Below are positions 31,988-41,715 of a stretch of 64,000 nt of DNA, in pieces. This DNA comes from Flammula alnicola. Taxonomy: Eukaryota; Basidiomycota; Agaricomycetes; Agaricales; Strophariaceae. Below the pieces are notes generated by a model that saw nothing but the letters and a program-made list of their open reading frames with translations, was not told the DNA's origin and did no database searches. Every line of letters begins with the position of its first letter. Position 1 is the first letter of the stretch. The stretch is from contig JADNRV010000154.1 in the NCBI GenBank assembly GCA_015499995.1, forward strand, positions 61,687 to 125,686, read 5' to 3'. The position numbers were made by a program, and so were the translations under genes.

Positions 31988-34450
31988 TTGTTTTTTCAAG
32001 TTCATTTTCCCATTTTTCTTTTGTATTATAGTTTTTTCTGCTTTGTTTTTGCTCTGATTGCTGTTTGTGAATTCTGGGATCCTGCATGTACTACTTGGCT
32101 ACTATCTGGGATAGTGAAATCTGGACATTGGCTTGATATTGCGTCTAAAATATACTCTATGCTGCTCTGGATCTTGGGATATTATTATCTTGGCTGGTTT
32201 TCACTTCTGCCACTAAGCATAATAATGCATATCAATCCTGTTGCTGCTGTTGGCTCAGACCAGAATCTGTTTCCTGATATCTTATTCCAAGACTTTGCTA
32301 AGTTTGTAACCGAAAACTTTAACTCTAAAGTTTCCTTGAGCACAGTATTACTTGTTCTGTTTTCAATGACAGAAAATACTGATTTGCTTAATCTCCATGC
32401 TCGGCAAAAACATCCTCGTACCTCTGATGAGCGCAAAAGTGTTCTAAATGGATGGATAAAATCACTCTCTCGGGCAATACAGCTAAAGCTAAATGACAAA
32501 TCTCTTGAATTGTTTAACGATGATGAAAAGTCTAAGGCAACACTATTGCAAGAAGACTTGACATCTCCTCTTGCTCTTAAAATAGACAAACTGGCTGATG
32601 CTCTGAATTTAACTCCATATCATGAAGATCGACTTCGTACAAAATTAAAGCCAATATCTTATGATGTGATCAAAGGAGTTCGTCTAATTTGTCCTCCGTC
32701 TATGCAGTGTTCAACACTACAGTGTGGCAGACACAACATCTCCCAATACACCAAAACTCGAGATATACCGAAGGTTACTTTGATTGAAGGAACTACTATA
32801 CATGAAAATGCAATGGTGCTTACTGGCGAATGCTCAAAGTGCAAAACTCTGTATATGGCTGATCATGAAACTGCAGTACTTCCACACAGCACAGACAAAA
32901 CCAGGGTGTATCTTAATAATGCCAAGTTCCTTAAAGTAGGAGCCAATCTTTGGGTTGACAGAGTTTTCTCCGCAGCTGTAATAAATGGCATGTATAGCTT
33001 TCATGCATCAGCAGCAGCATATACCGAATTCTGGAATAATAGCTTTGGAAGAAAGACTACTCGATGACAAATCTGGGATGCATTTGTTCAAGAATCTGTT
33101 CGCACTATTTCTAGTGTTAGTCAAATCGACTTTGAGACTGCAGATAACCTTGACATTGAAAGCCTTACTGAAACAGCATATGATATTCTTGGAGAAGAAG
33201 GTCTTATCCGTGTTGCAGATGGCCATGAATGCAGTGAATGTACACAACCATATAAAGCAACTGCAGATATCATTCTTGATGCTGGACTCAATAATAATGA
33301 TCCTGCTGCTATGGCTAATAATGATGAAGGCCATCAAGTTCCACCATTAGCTGTCAACCACATTAATCCAAGTACCTCAAACTGAGGAAGAGATTGATGA
33401 AGAACAAGCTGATAATACAATGGCTGTGGATCATGCTCCCGTTAAAATGGTTGTTCTTGATGGAATTGTAATGGGGCCAACACATTGTGCATTTGAAAAT
33501 TGTTCTTCTGACTTGAACAATGCCCGAGGTGGTGCATTTTGCAATTTCCATGAACTTGACTTTGGAAGACGCTGTCGAGTCACAAATTGCCCACATAATA
33601 AAATCAATGGAACACAAGCCTGTCAAGAGCATCAGCCTGAATGGCGAAAGTATACTCAAGATCATAGCCGCAGCACACTTTCAGGTGTTAGACGTGTTTT
33701 GAAAAGACCTAATGAAAATATTCAACCTTGGCAACAACCTCTTCAACGAAATGTCCAACCTCATGATGAAAATGCTGAAGAACGACCAAAAAAGAATTAC
33801 TTTGGTCCTTCAAGATTTTACTGTGTTGAAACTATTTGTGCACCTTGTGGAGTTGTAATTGCTTGGACAAAATTTGTAAAAGCTGAATCTCCAACCAATA
33901 TCTTGGAATTCTTGGAAAGAGTGTACCCCACAGAAGAATCTAGGCCTGATTATGTCTGCATTGATAAGGCCTGTCTTGTTCTTGCAAGAGCTATATCATT
34001 AAAAAAATGGGATAGCTGGCAGAAAACTACATGAATGGTTGTTGATTCATATCACTATATCAATCACCGAGTTACCGACTTTTTATGTCGCAAGTGGTGC
34101 AATCCAGCCCCACTTGACGGATCTGCCCCAAATCTTGTTGTAAAGGACACAGACAAAAATGGACGGGAATATTTTAAGCGAGCATTTAACACACAGGTAT
34201 GTCTTAAATTTGGAAGTATAATTCATTTTACTAATGTATCAAATTCTAGGCATGTGAACACTTGAATTCTTGGTTGGGTGGATATGATTCTATTCTCAAA
34301 CGCATGAAGGGCAAAAACTTCAACTGGTTTTTGCATGTGATGATCTTTCACCACACAAAATTAGTTTTGGAAAAACAAGAAAGGAAGAAAAAAGGTCTGC
34401 AAGTGGAAAGTGATGAAGATGAGGATGAGGAAGATGGAATGGAAATTTAG
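31988..34450 (+). pseudogene. KDZ transposase-like protein (CxC5/CxC6 clusters, DDE core), three breaks
   Basis: Probable transposase of K2. The frame opens at 31988; a later ATG at 32226 (MHINPVAAVGSDQ) is an equally good start. Cys-rich region 1 (CPPSMQCSTLQCGR, GECSKCKTLYMADHE; 32690-32870) resembles CxC5. Region 2 (CAFENCSSD...CNFHELDFGRRCRVTNCPH...CQEHQPEW; 33490-33640) resembles CxC6. Candidate catalytic residues are D at 33963 (DYVCIDKAC), D at 34044 (VVDSYHYINH) and E at 34256 (ACEHLNSWLGG). A 53-bp intron (34197-34249) splits NTQ from ACEH. Breaks: TGA 33065-33067 and TGA 34032-34034, each following a codon context where CGA is likely ancestral, and a one-base frame change between 33351 and 33383. 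An acidic tail ends at 34450. Confidence 0.78.
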
Positions 34451-34559
34451 CTTGTACTTGTATATACTGTATTTTATAACTGACTTTGTTCATAACTGAC
34501 TTGATATTTATGCTTGAAATCAATGTTGATTTTGATATATTTCAGTTGTAAGCTCTAAG

Positions 34560-34968
34560 CTATACAAATTCTATTTTAAGTCCATAAAAAGTCCGTGGAC
34601 TCCATGGACAATCCACAAAGATCTAACTACCTTGATAATTTTTGGATAATCTGTTCAAATTCCTTTCAAGTCCATGAAAAGTCCATGGCAAGTCCACAGA
34701 AAGTCCACAGAAATATGATACTAACTTATATTTCTTCTAAGTCATTCAAGTCCACAGAAAGTCCACAAAGAGTCCACATGCAGAATATTTAGTGTAAAGT
34801 CCATGGGTTGGACTCTTCGTGGACTTTGTGTGGACTTTGTGTGGACTTTGTGTGGACTGTCCATGGACATCCGTGGACTAATTTTTACAAAAGTAAGAAA
34901 TACACCATTAAGTTGAAAGTCCACAGATTGTCCATGGAATTCCATGGAGTCCGTGGAGTCCATGCGGA
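34560..34968. repeat. Right subterminal repeat block of K2
   Basis: No gene. About 20 variants of a 10-bp unit (AAGTCCACAG, GTCCATGGAC, TGTGTGGACT) in both orientations, densest at 34805-34880, end at the right TIR. The counterpart on the left is 27045-27250. Such blocks commonly bind the transposase; here that is inferred. Confidence 0.7.
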
Positions 34969-34992
34969 CAGGTGGGGGACTGTAAAGTACAG

Positions 34993-36246
34993 ATCGTATG
35001 TTCTATCCGACGCTGAGTTGTATGTGCCATGTAGGGCATCCCACAAGGCAGGCAGATCATTGCAAGGCTCTCCACGATACTGGATAGCCTCACTGGGAGG
35101 GAGCTTCTGTTGTTGGACCCAATTCATAAGGTCCCACGGTCGCTTATTAGTACCTGCGAGCTCTCCAATGCGATCATTGAAGAAAACACATTTCGTTTCC
35201 CGGACTAACTTCCGAAAGGATTTCCAATTCTCGGGGGAGCGATCCCCACGAAATTTGAGCAGGGCGTCAGAGCACTCCTGGGACCACCAGGGCTTCGAAC
35301 ACTTAGTAATAGAGGTCTCTTTAGCATGGGCGGTCCATGCCTCCGAGAAAATCCACGCCACTTCTTGAGCCGCAGTCTCAACCTGATCCTCGGTAGTCAT
35401 CGCGGCTTTTGGATCAATAGCCGCAAGTCCCGAATTGATAGATTTAACGAAGGCCTCAACAGACTCTGTAGAAAGAGACATCCGAACCGCCCCGTCAGGG
35501 GCAGGAAGGATGTCCAGTGTAGTATAAATCGGAATGTGATCCGACTTAAGTCGGATGTCCGGGCATCGGACAGTAGATTCGTTCACAACCTGATCAGGGG
35601 GAACAAAGGCCAGATCGATCACCGTGCTCCGCTTGGTGTGATCTCTCGGAATATGTGTGGGCCCAGGGTTGCCGAAAGCAGCAAGCTCAAGCCCAAGGAT
35701 AGCCGCAGACTGTTGCAGCGATAAGGCACACCCCTCCCGACGAACGGAACCAGGGTCCCAGTCTGGAGAGTGCGCGTTAAAATCTCCCATCATCAAATGA
35801 CATCGGGGAAGATCTCGATCATGATCACGAAGCCAGTTAATAGCCCCATGATCGGAATCTGAATACACGTTCAGAAGGTAGAAGGAGCTCTCGCCCGAGG
35901 AGAGCAAGAGTACCATGATGTCGGGATGATCAATAATATCCCTTCGTTGAGCCGGGCGATACCGGGCCAGCCTAGTCGAAACATAGGTCATGACCCGAGG
36001 TCGCTCGTCAGGGGTGGTGGGGCGCACCATGGCCAGCCAGTCTGGGTGGTTGGGCGCGCCGACTACATCTTCACCCTTCCTGCTCTTCGCAGATGGGGCG
36101 GTTCTTATGTGCCTCCAGGGAGGCTCTTGGATGAATAACACATCGTATATATTTGTACAAGTGCTAAGAATTACATCGAGGGACATCCCGTCCCTCGCCA
36201 CATTCCAACTCAAAACCCGTATCTCATCAAGCGGTTGTGCCTGCAT
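34993..36246 (-). pseudogene. LINE-A2 ORF2, EEP endonuclease half
   Basis: It starts at the TAATG overlap (MQAQPLDEIRVLSWNVARD). EEP motifs: FIQEPPW, YSDSDHGAINW, MGDFNAHSPDWD, DLAFVPPDQ, SDHIPIYTT. It runs without interruption to ...NSASDRTYD at the K2 border; after K2 the same frame resumes at 27018 with AALLES, so ORF2 was one open frame of about 1,292 codons before K2 except for the later TAG near 25362. Confidence 0.9.
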
Positions 36247-36248
36247 TA
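36177..36248 (-). promoter_or_regulatory. Coupling region of A2: TAATG plus hairpin
   Basis: TAATG at 36244-36248. Arms are CGAGGGAC/GTCCCTCG (36177-36197): compared with subfamily B both partners of one base pair are exchanged (C-G to G-C), and both changes are silent. Confidence 0.75.
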
Positions 36249-38264
36249 AGCTACGTTCTGTGAGTAGAGTGCACGATGTTGATTCCAATAATCACGTACC
36301 TGGGCATATTTGGCATCAATCCATTCACGATCAAACCAATTGTGCCAGAAATGACACTTTCTGTCGTAAAGTTTATGCGCGCCCTTACAATTAGGGCAAC
36401 GCGGGGCATGAGGGCAGTCCACCCCACCTGGAGTAGGTGGGATAGGTGGAGTTGCCTTGGGATTTTCCTTGCAACACGAAGCGGCGATACGATGTACCTC
36501 CTCCTCGTGCGGCCCGGCACAGTGAGCGCAGCGGGGCTGAGGAGCCCTGCATACGTTAGATGGATGGCCCCACCTCCAGCATCTAGTGCACAGAGGGACA
36601 CCGGGATTGGCGTGCGCCGCAAGAATGCGGTAAGCCCTGCCACGGAACATGAAGGTCTTGTTGATAAGAGCCTTCGCGCGGGATCCAGACTTAGAGTCCC
36701 AGATATTGATGAACGCCACACAAGTGGTGCTCGCCGGGGAGTTGCGTTTAATCCGAGGCTCGGATTTGAAAGGCGCAAAGATTGAAAGTGGAGAGGCAAG
36801 GATTGCCATCTTCACTTCGGCCCCTGTGGTAAGGGTCTTACTGGCGAAATCGCCATAAGCAGGTAGGTCAAGTACCCGGAGGAACGAGGTGGAGGAGGGG
36901 AGGCTGACCGAGACTTTGACGGTCTCAGACTCCGGAAGGATTCTATGCACCCACCCTCGAGCGATATTGAGATCACTCTGGGTGAACACAAGGGAAGTGG
37001 CAAGAGAGATGCCATTGTATGCGTGCGAGGCAGACAGCACCCGATTGGCGCTGCCCGCATCGTGGAAAGCTTTGTCGATCTTGTGGACCAGGTCGACGAG
37101 TTTCGTGTCATGCGGCCTCGTGTAGGGGCCGCTAAACGCGAGGAGGATCTGCTTGCGTGACGGGCCAGCAGTGGTGAAAGAGGGGTGCTTCTTCTGCCTC
37201 TTGGCAGCAGAAACCCGCTCATCGATGGCCGCCTGCATCACAGGGACGCGCGGCGGAGGTGGATACCTACCAAGAGCACTATGGCCCATGGCAGGATCTC
37301 ATTGCGACAGAGGGTTGGCTGCCACAAGCTCAGCAAACATGCGCTTACGGGGACCGGCGCTCCAAGGAACACCAGATTTCCAATCCTGAGGTCGAGGGGG
37401 AATAGGAGGCGGAGGCCTCAAGTAAGAATCTGCCGGCCTCTTGCGAGACTGGCGGGGAGCAGGAGGGCCCTGCTTCGGCGCAGCCGAAGGCTGCGACGAG
37501 GCTGGCCCCACCTTGCTCGTGGGGGCTCTGCCCTTCCCTTTATCCTGACGAGGAGGGGGAGGGCGCGAAGTAGTGTCGGTCTCCATGGCAGACGACTCCG
37601 CATCACTAGAATGAGGATCGATCTGGGTGAATGGGACGGTGTTGGGCCTCATGACGGTATCGTCTGGGGCTGAGATGGTCTCTCCAATGACATAACCCAG
37701 GGAGAGGGCTTTGTCTCCGATGATGGACACAGTAATGTTGGTCCATCCGGTAGATTCAGCTGCAGCCACCAGAGAGGCAATCGCAGCAGCGAGATCAGTT
37801 GCAGGGCGAGTGAGGGCATCATCAGATGAACTCGGGTTTCCCCTCATCCATGCTGCAATGGCCCTCGCACTCCGGGACATATCATCGATTGCAGATGTGA
37901 GCTCACCCTCCAGGGCGGGATCTGCTGTCGATTGAGAAGCAGGGGGAGGAGTCGCCTCATAATCGAGAATGACATCCTTATCCCTGAGGTAATGAGATGG
38001 GTCCTGCTGAGGTGGCAGGCCTGACGGAGTAAAGACAGGAGTGCGTTCGCGCTCACTGACTGGGGTTTTGTCCCGCTGTTGCTGAGGGACTGTAGACGAG
38101 TACGTCTGCCTCTGAGGAGAGGGAGACGCAGGGGTAGAGGCTGCCGCCGCTGAAGCGGACGACGAGCCAGTTGTAGGGGTGTGCTGAGGCGCAAATCCAG
38201 ACAATCTTTCTGATGCGCGAGATCCGCTCGGCGGATCGCCACCAGAACCGGGTTTGGGGGGCAT
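36246..38264 (-). pseudogene. LINE-A2 ORF1 (gag-like), one TGA
   Basis: It starts MPPKPGSGGDPPSGSRASER at 38264, the same N-terminus as C2 at 63744. The Pro/Ser-rich N-terminal half leads to KRPADSYLRPPPPIPPRP and LVAANPLSQ, then TGA at 37299-37301 where C1 has CGC (Arg). The frame continues with DPAMGHSALGRYPPPP to zinc clusters CTRCWRWGHPSNVC, CAHCAGPHEEEVHRIAASCC and CPHAPRCPNCKGAHK. It ends at the TAA of TAATG. Length without the stop is 672 codons, close to the 677 of C1. Confidence 0.9.
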
Positions 38265-38399
38265 TGTTGTGTTATCTGTCGATTGGTAAAGTAGCGCTCA
38301 GGAGCGCTCAACGAGGAGGAACTGTGGGGGACGATGTTGGTGTTGCTGAAGTTGTTTCCCATGGTCGCACGAAGTGGTTACCGAATAAGGAGGAGATGA
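38265..38399 (-). other. LINE-A2 5' UTR
   Basis: Sense order: TCATCTCCTCCTTATTCGG, a CCCCCACAG tract, then CGTTGAGCGCTCCTGAGCGC (two GAGCGCTC-type palindromes) and CGACAGATAAC before ATG. Shared with C1 and C2; B copies have CGAGCGCTCTTGGGCGCTC. An internal promoter would be expected here, but none can be shown. Confidence 0.55.
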
Positions 38400-38919
38400 T
38401 TCAGCTTGGGTATAATTACCGAAAGCGAATCCTTAAATACAGACGGCCAATAGCCCACACGCATGCAGGCATTGGCAATCGAGAGTAGGACCTCAATGGA
38501 ATGAGGGTCGCAACGTACTATCCCCTTCAGGTGGGACCAATTGACATGATCCGGACCCAGAGCGGATAGACCAGAACATGCAGAGAGAGCCTCCGTGAGT
38601 TCCAGCGCAGAAAAGCGAACCCACTCCCTAACAGGGAGCGTAGGGAGAGAGTTCAACAAATTGGCATCAAACACTCTGTCAGACGCAGAGTTGTAGGTAC
38701 TGTGGAGCGCGTCCCAAAGGGTGGGCATGTCATTGCACGGCTCACCACGATAATGGAGAGCCTCACAAGGAGGAAGTTTGCGCTGTTGGACCCAGTTCAT
38801 GAGGTCCCACGGGCGCTTGTTAGCAGACGCGATTTCATGGATCCGTTGATCAAAGAACTCGCGCTTGACATCTCGGATGATTTTCCGAAAGGATTTCCAG
38901 TCCTCGGGCAGGCGACTGC
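38400..38919 (-). pseudogene. LINE-B2 ORF2, middle fragment
   Basis: Encodes the linker and first RT part: RLPEDWKSFRKIIRDVKREF, NKRPWDLMNWVQQRKLPP, LPVREWVRFSALELTEALSA to SLSVIIPKL. It is cut at 38400 by the 5' end of A2 and at 38919 by the chimeric element, whose 14-bp TSD GGGCAGGCGACTGC is at 38906-38919 and 42240-42253. Confidence 0.85.
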
Positions 38920-39010
38920 AAGGGGCGTGGTGGCTTAGCGGTTACTGCGTTGCCCTTAAGGTGGCTGTGCACCATCCGAGAGGTTGTGGGTTCGATTCCT
39001 GCACATAGCA
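38920..39010 (+). promoter_or_regulatory. tRNA-like RNA polymerase III promoter head
   Basis: A-box-like TGGCTTAGCGG (38931-38941) and an exact B-box GGTTCGATTCC (38989-38999), 47 bp apart, near the 5' end of the composite. The acceptor ends do not pair, so it is a tRNA-derived head and not a tRNA gene. Confidence 0.75.
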
Positions 39011-40038
39011 AGTACCATAAGCTTGTGACCTGGGTTCCATTCCGCAGAATGCTGATGTAATTCGTCTGCCGTTGGGCGCGTTGTCAGTGTCGAGTGGTCT
39101 AAGGGCCTGGGCGGACCACTGCAGTCACCTTTGGGCGACATGGGGGCATACTTTGGAGCTGGCATAAATCGTCCGCCATGTTGTGGGGCGTAGCAGGTGC
39201 ACCGTGGGACGGTCTCCTCGCTGTAGTGAGCAATGGCCTAAGGGCCACCGCAGGGGTTGGGCATGATGAGCGCTGTGTAGGCCTACGTCGACAGTGCAGA
39301 GTGTCCGGGGTCCAAGTGATTCCACGGAATGCTGATGTAAATCGACCCTGGCACATTTGGGATCGTCGCATGGCCTCTTAGGTCTGTAAGTCAGCCAGGC
39401 TCATGCAAAGCCGTATTGGGGCACCTCGGATAACAGCCCGTAAAGGGTCCGAAAGGATAGGACATGGTAAGAACCGGGAATTGGGCTGATAACAACCCGA
39501 CCATGGGTAGACCACCGGCATTGTGATCCGGGTTTCGGTCGCATACCCACCGACAGAGTCCGTGCTGCTGGCATGTGGGAGGCCTGTGGGCTGTGCTGGT
39601 GGGGCGCCGCTCGGCAAGGACAGGGCACCCGGCACATCGCAATAGAGTAGTGAGCGGCGTCGTTAGTCGCGAGTCTAAATGGCTTATCTCCCGGTTGCCA
39701 TGTGGGAGGCTATGTGGGCTGTGGCATGTGAAGCACAACTGGGTTTGGATTGCGGCAAGACAGTGACTCTGGACAGGATTGGGGATCCGCGCCGAAAGGC
39801 ATAAGCGAACCACCTGCCGGGGGACGGGAATGTACGGCTAGGGGTAGCGCCCTGGTGTCGGCTGGGCCGTAGCGGTACTCGGATAGTCCCCTTGTACTGG
39901 CTCGACAGATCTATATCCACTGTCGCTTGATTGGGCATAATAAGTTCCAATTCGGGTTAAGTTGAAGCGGCAATGTTGGGGGAGTGGCATTAAGATCACC
40001 CCCAATCGGTCTCCCCGCAAGGGGGGGCCTAAATTGCG

Positions 40039-41715
40039 TGAGATCTTTCATTTTGACAGATCTCATTCTAGTTATAATCCTAGCATCAATCTCGGGTATG
40101 CACCTTACACCAGAGGTCGGGCTAATTATCTCAAGCCCAAGCCGTTTTGGCGGTACTTGGGTGTTTATTTCGACCGCAAGCTCACTTTCAATGAGCATGT
40201 GCATTACTACTCCACCAAGGGGTTCACATCAGTTGTTTCGATGCAGATGCTTGGGTCATCTACCCGGGGGCTCCTGCCTATGCAGAAACGCCTCTTGTAT
40301 CGCACGTGTGTGGTTCCCATATTCACGTATGGGTATCGCATGTGGTTTTTCAAGGGTGCCCGTAACAAGGGCCTCATCAAACAGCTTACGCAGGTTCAGC
40401 GTAAGGCCGCTCTCTGGATTACGGGTGCATTCCGTACTTCGCCTTCGGGAGGGTGGAGGCCCTTGCAGGCCTCCTACCCATCCCTATACTTCTCGAGAGA
40501 CTGCGCGACCGCTCTGCAGTGCGGGTCGCCACTCTTTCGGATACTCATCCGATCCGGTCATTCATGTCCGGATCATCACTTAAGCGCGCAACCCCCCATC
40601 CCATGTCGGTTGAACGTATGCCTGCCGCCCATCGCCGAAAGGTGACGGGTGCTCTTATGGATAATGTCAATTATTCCACTGTCCCTATTGAGTCTACGGA
40701 GCCTTTTGCTCCAGAGGCTCGTCCGGGTTATCAACTCCTCGATCGGTATGCTGATCGGTTCAAGTGGCTTTCCAAGCCACACTTTAGCAGGTCCCCAGAT
40801 CCTGAAGCAGCTTGGAAGCTTATATTGGATGCGTCCCTCAAGTCTCTCGAGGATGATCCAGACACTGTGTATGCTGGTGTCGACGGCTCCTGCCCTCCGG
40901 GGTGGCAAGCCGCCACTGGCATTGTTATCAAACGGCAGGGCGCACAGGTTTATTCTGGGTGTCATGCTGCCGGGAGGGCCTCGTCCATGGATGCAGAGCT
41001 CTTTGCCATTTGCGTTGCTGTCTCCAATGCCGTCGGCTTTGGAGATGTCAAATGCATTACTGTTTTCACTGATGCGATGCATGCTGCTTGCCTCTCAGTG
41101 GACCCCTTGCCGCACTCATTTCAGTCTCAGTCACTGATGGTGTGTCGCGTACTTGAACCTTGGTTTAGGCGCTCGCCTGACCATAAGGTTACTTTTATCG
41201 AGTCTCCCTCCGATATGGGGTGGGATATTCAAAACGAAGCACATGATCTCATTGCTGGTATGCGCGGCGTTGCCGTCGCTCCTACCACCAAACTCTCCCT
41301 CCAGTATGTCCACGATTTCGTGGACAAATCGGCACGCGCAGATTGGAAACAAAGAGTTTCCGATCAGCCAGTTCTGCTTGGCTCCAACTTTATGGAGCTG
41401 CAAGGGTTGAACGGAGACCCTGTCCAGCCTAGTCCCACTCACGGAGGACCTTGGCTTGAAGCTGGCAGTCAGAGTGTTTCGCTCTTTGCCCGCATGTGCC
41501 GTTTGATTATGAATCATGTGCCGATCGGCTCGTACTACGAGCAGTTTCGTATCGATGACCCTAGGGCCCTCGGTTGTGAGTGTGGGGTTTACCCTCAGAC
41601 TCGCGATCATATTTTCAAGTGCAAAAAGCAGCCTTGGACTCGCCGGAAGCCGAAACTTGTTTCGGAGCACCCTACGGCGTTCTCCTTCTCCCAGCACCCA
41701 GCTGGAGTCAGATGA
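40039..41715 (+). pseudogene. LINE-B ORF2 C-terminal part in chimeric element 1
   Basis: From TGAGATCTTTCATTTTGA onward: FHFDRSHSSYNPSINLGYAP, YLKPKPFWRYLGVYFD, RKAALWITGAFRTSPS. A one-base loss near 40450 changes frame to EALAGLLPIPILLERLRDRS. RNase H retains GVDGSCPPGWQAATG, SMDAELFAICVAV and TVFTDAMHAACLS. The zinc motif is CECGVYPQTRDHIFKC near 41575-41625. A short deletion removes LATYLLE-type residues before the stop at 41715. The 3' UTR follows (41716-42224), then poly(A) 42225-42238. It has no start codon of its own in context. Confidence 0.85.

Larger units (their letters stand above)
27019..34992 (+). mobile_element. KDZ-type DNA transposon K2 (7,974 bp) with passenger gene
   Basis: TIRs of 24 bp (27019-27042 and 34969-34992) match at 19 positions; the left begins GAGGTCTTTACACTCCCCC and the right, complemented, CTGTACTTTACAGTCCCCC. 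The exact 8-bp TSD ATCGTATG lies within LINE A2 ORF2. Subterminal repeats built on GTCCATGGAC/GTCCACGGA occupy 27045-27250 and 34580-34968. Cargo on the plus strand is a multi-exon passenger gene (27563-31976) and a KDZ transposase-like gene (31988-34450). KDZ elements are known to be expanded in basidiomycetes. K3 is nested inside at 28157-30088. Confidence 0.88.
23845..38399 (-). mobile_element. LINE-A copy A2, full length, split by K2
   Basis: Segments 23845-27018 and 34993-38399 join across K2 through the 8-bp TSD ATCGTATG (27011-27018, 34993-35000), giving a 6.58-kb LINE. The 5' end (sense TCATCTCCTCCTTATTCGG) matches the start of C2 at 63609. It has ORF1 with one TGA, the TAATG overlap, ORF2 with one TAG, a 3' UTR and an A-rich tail. 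Its outer flanks are both B2 sequence but not a duplication, consistent with loss of target DNA on insertion. Confidence 0.88.

Noticed and set aside
27019..34992. A TET/JBP dioxygenase gene carried by the KDZ element
   Set aside because: I looked for an HxD...H dioxygenase core in all plus-strand frames of K2 and found none. The passenger gene is a different, unrecognised protein.
38920..39010. Functional tRNA gene
   Set aside because: A- and B-boxes are good, but the 5' and 3' ends do not pair as an acceptor stem and the unit continues into a 1-kb body. It is a tRNA-derived promoter head.
39010..40038. Short open frames in the body of the chimeric elements (60-140 codons, both strands)
   Set aside because: The frames lie on both strands and overlap, no motif is visible, and conservation between the two copies only reflects recent common origin.
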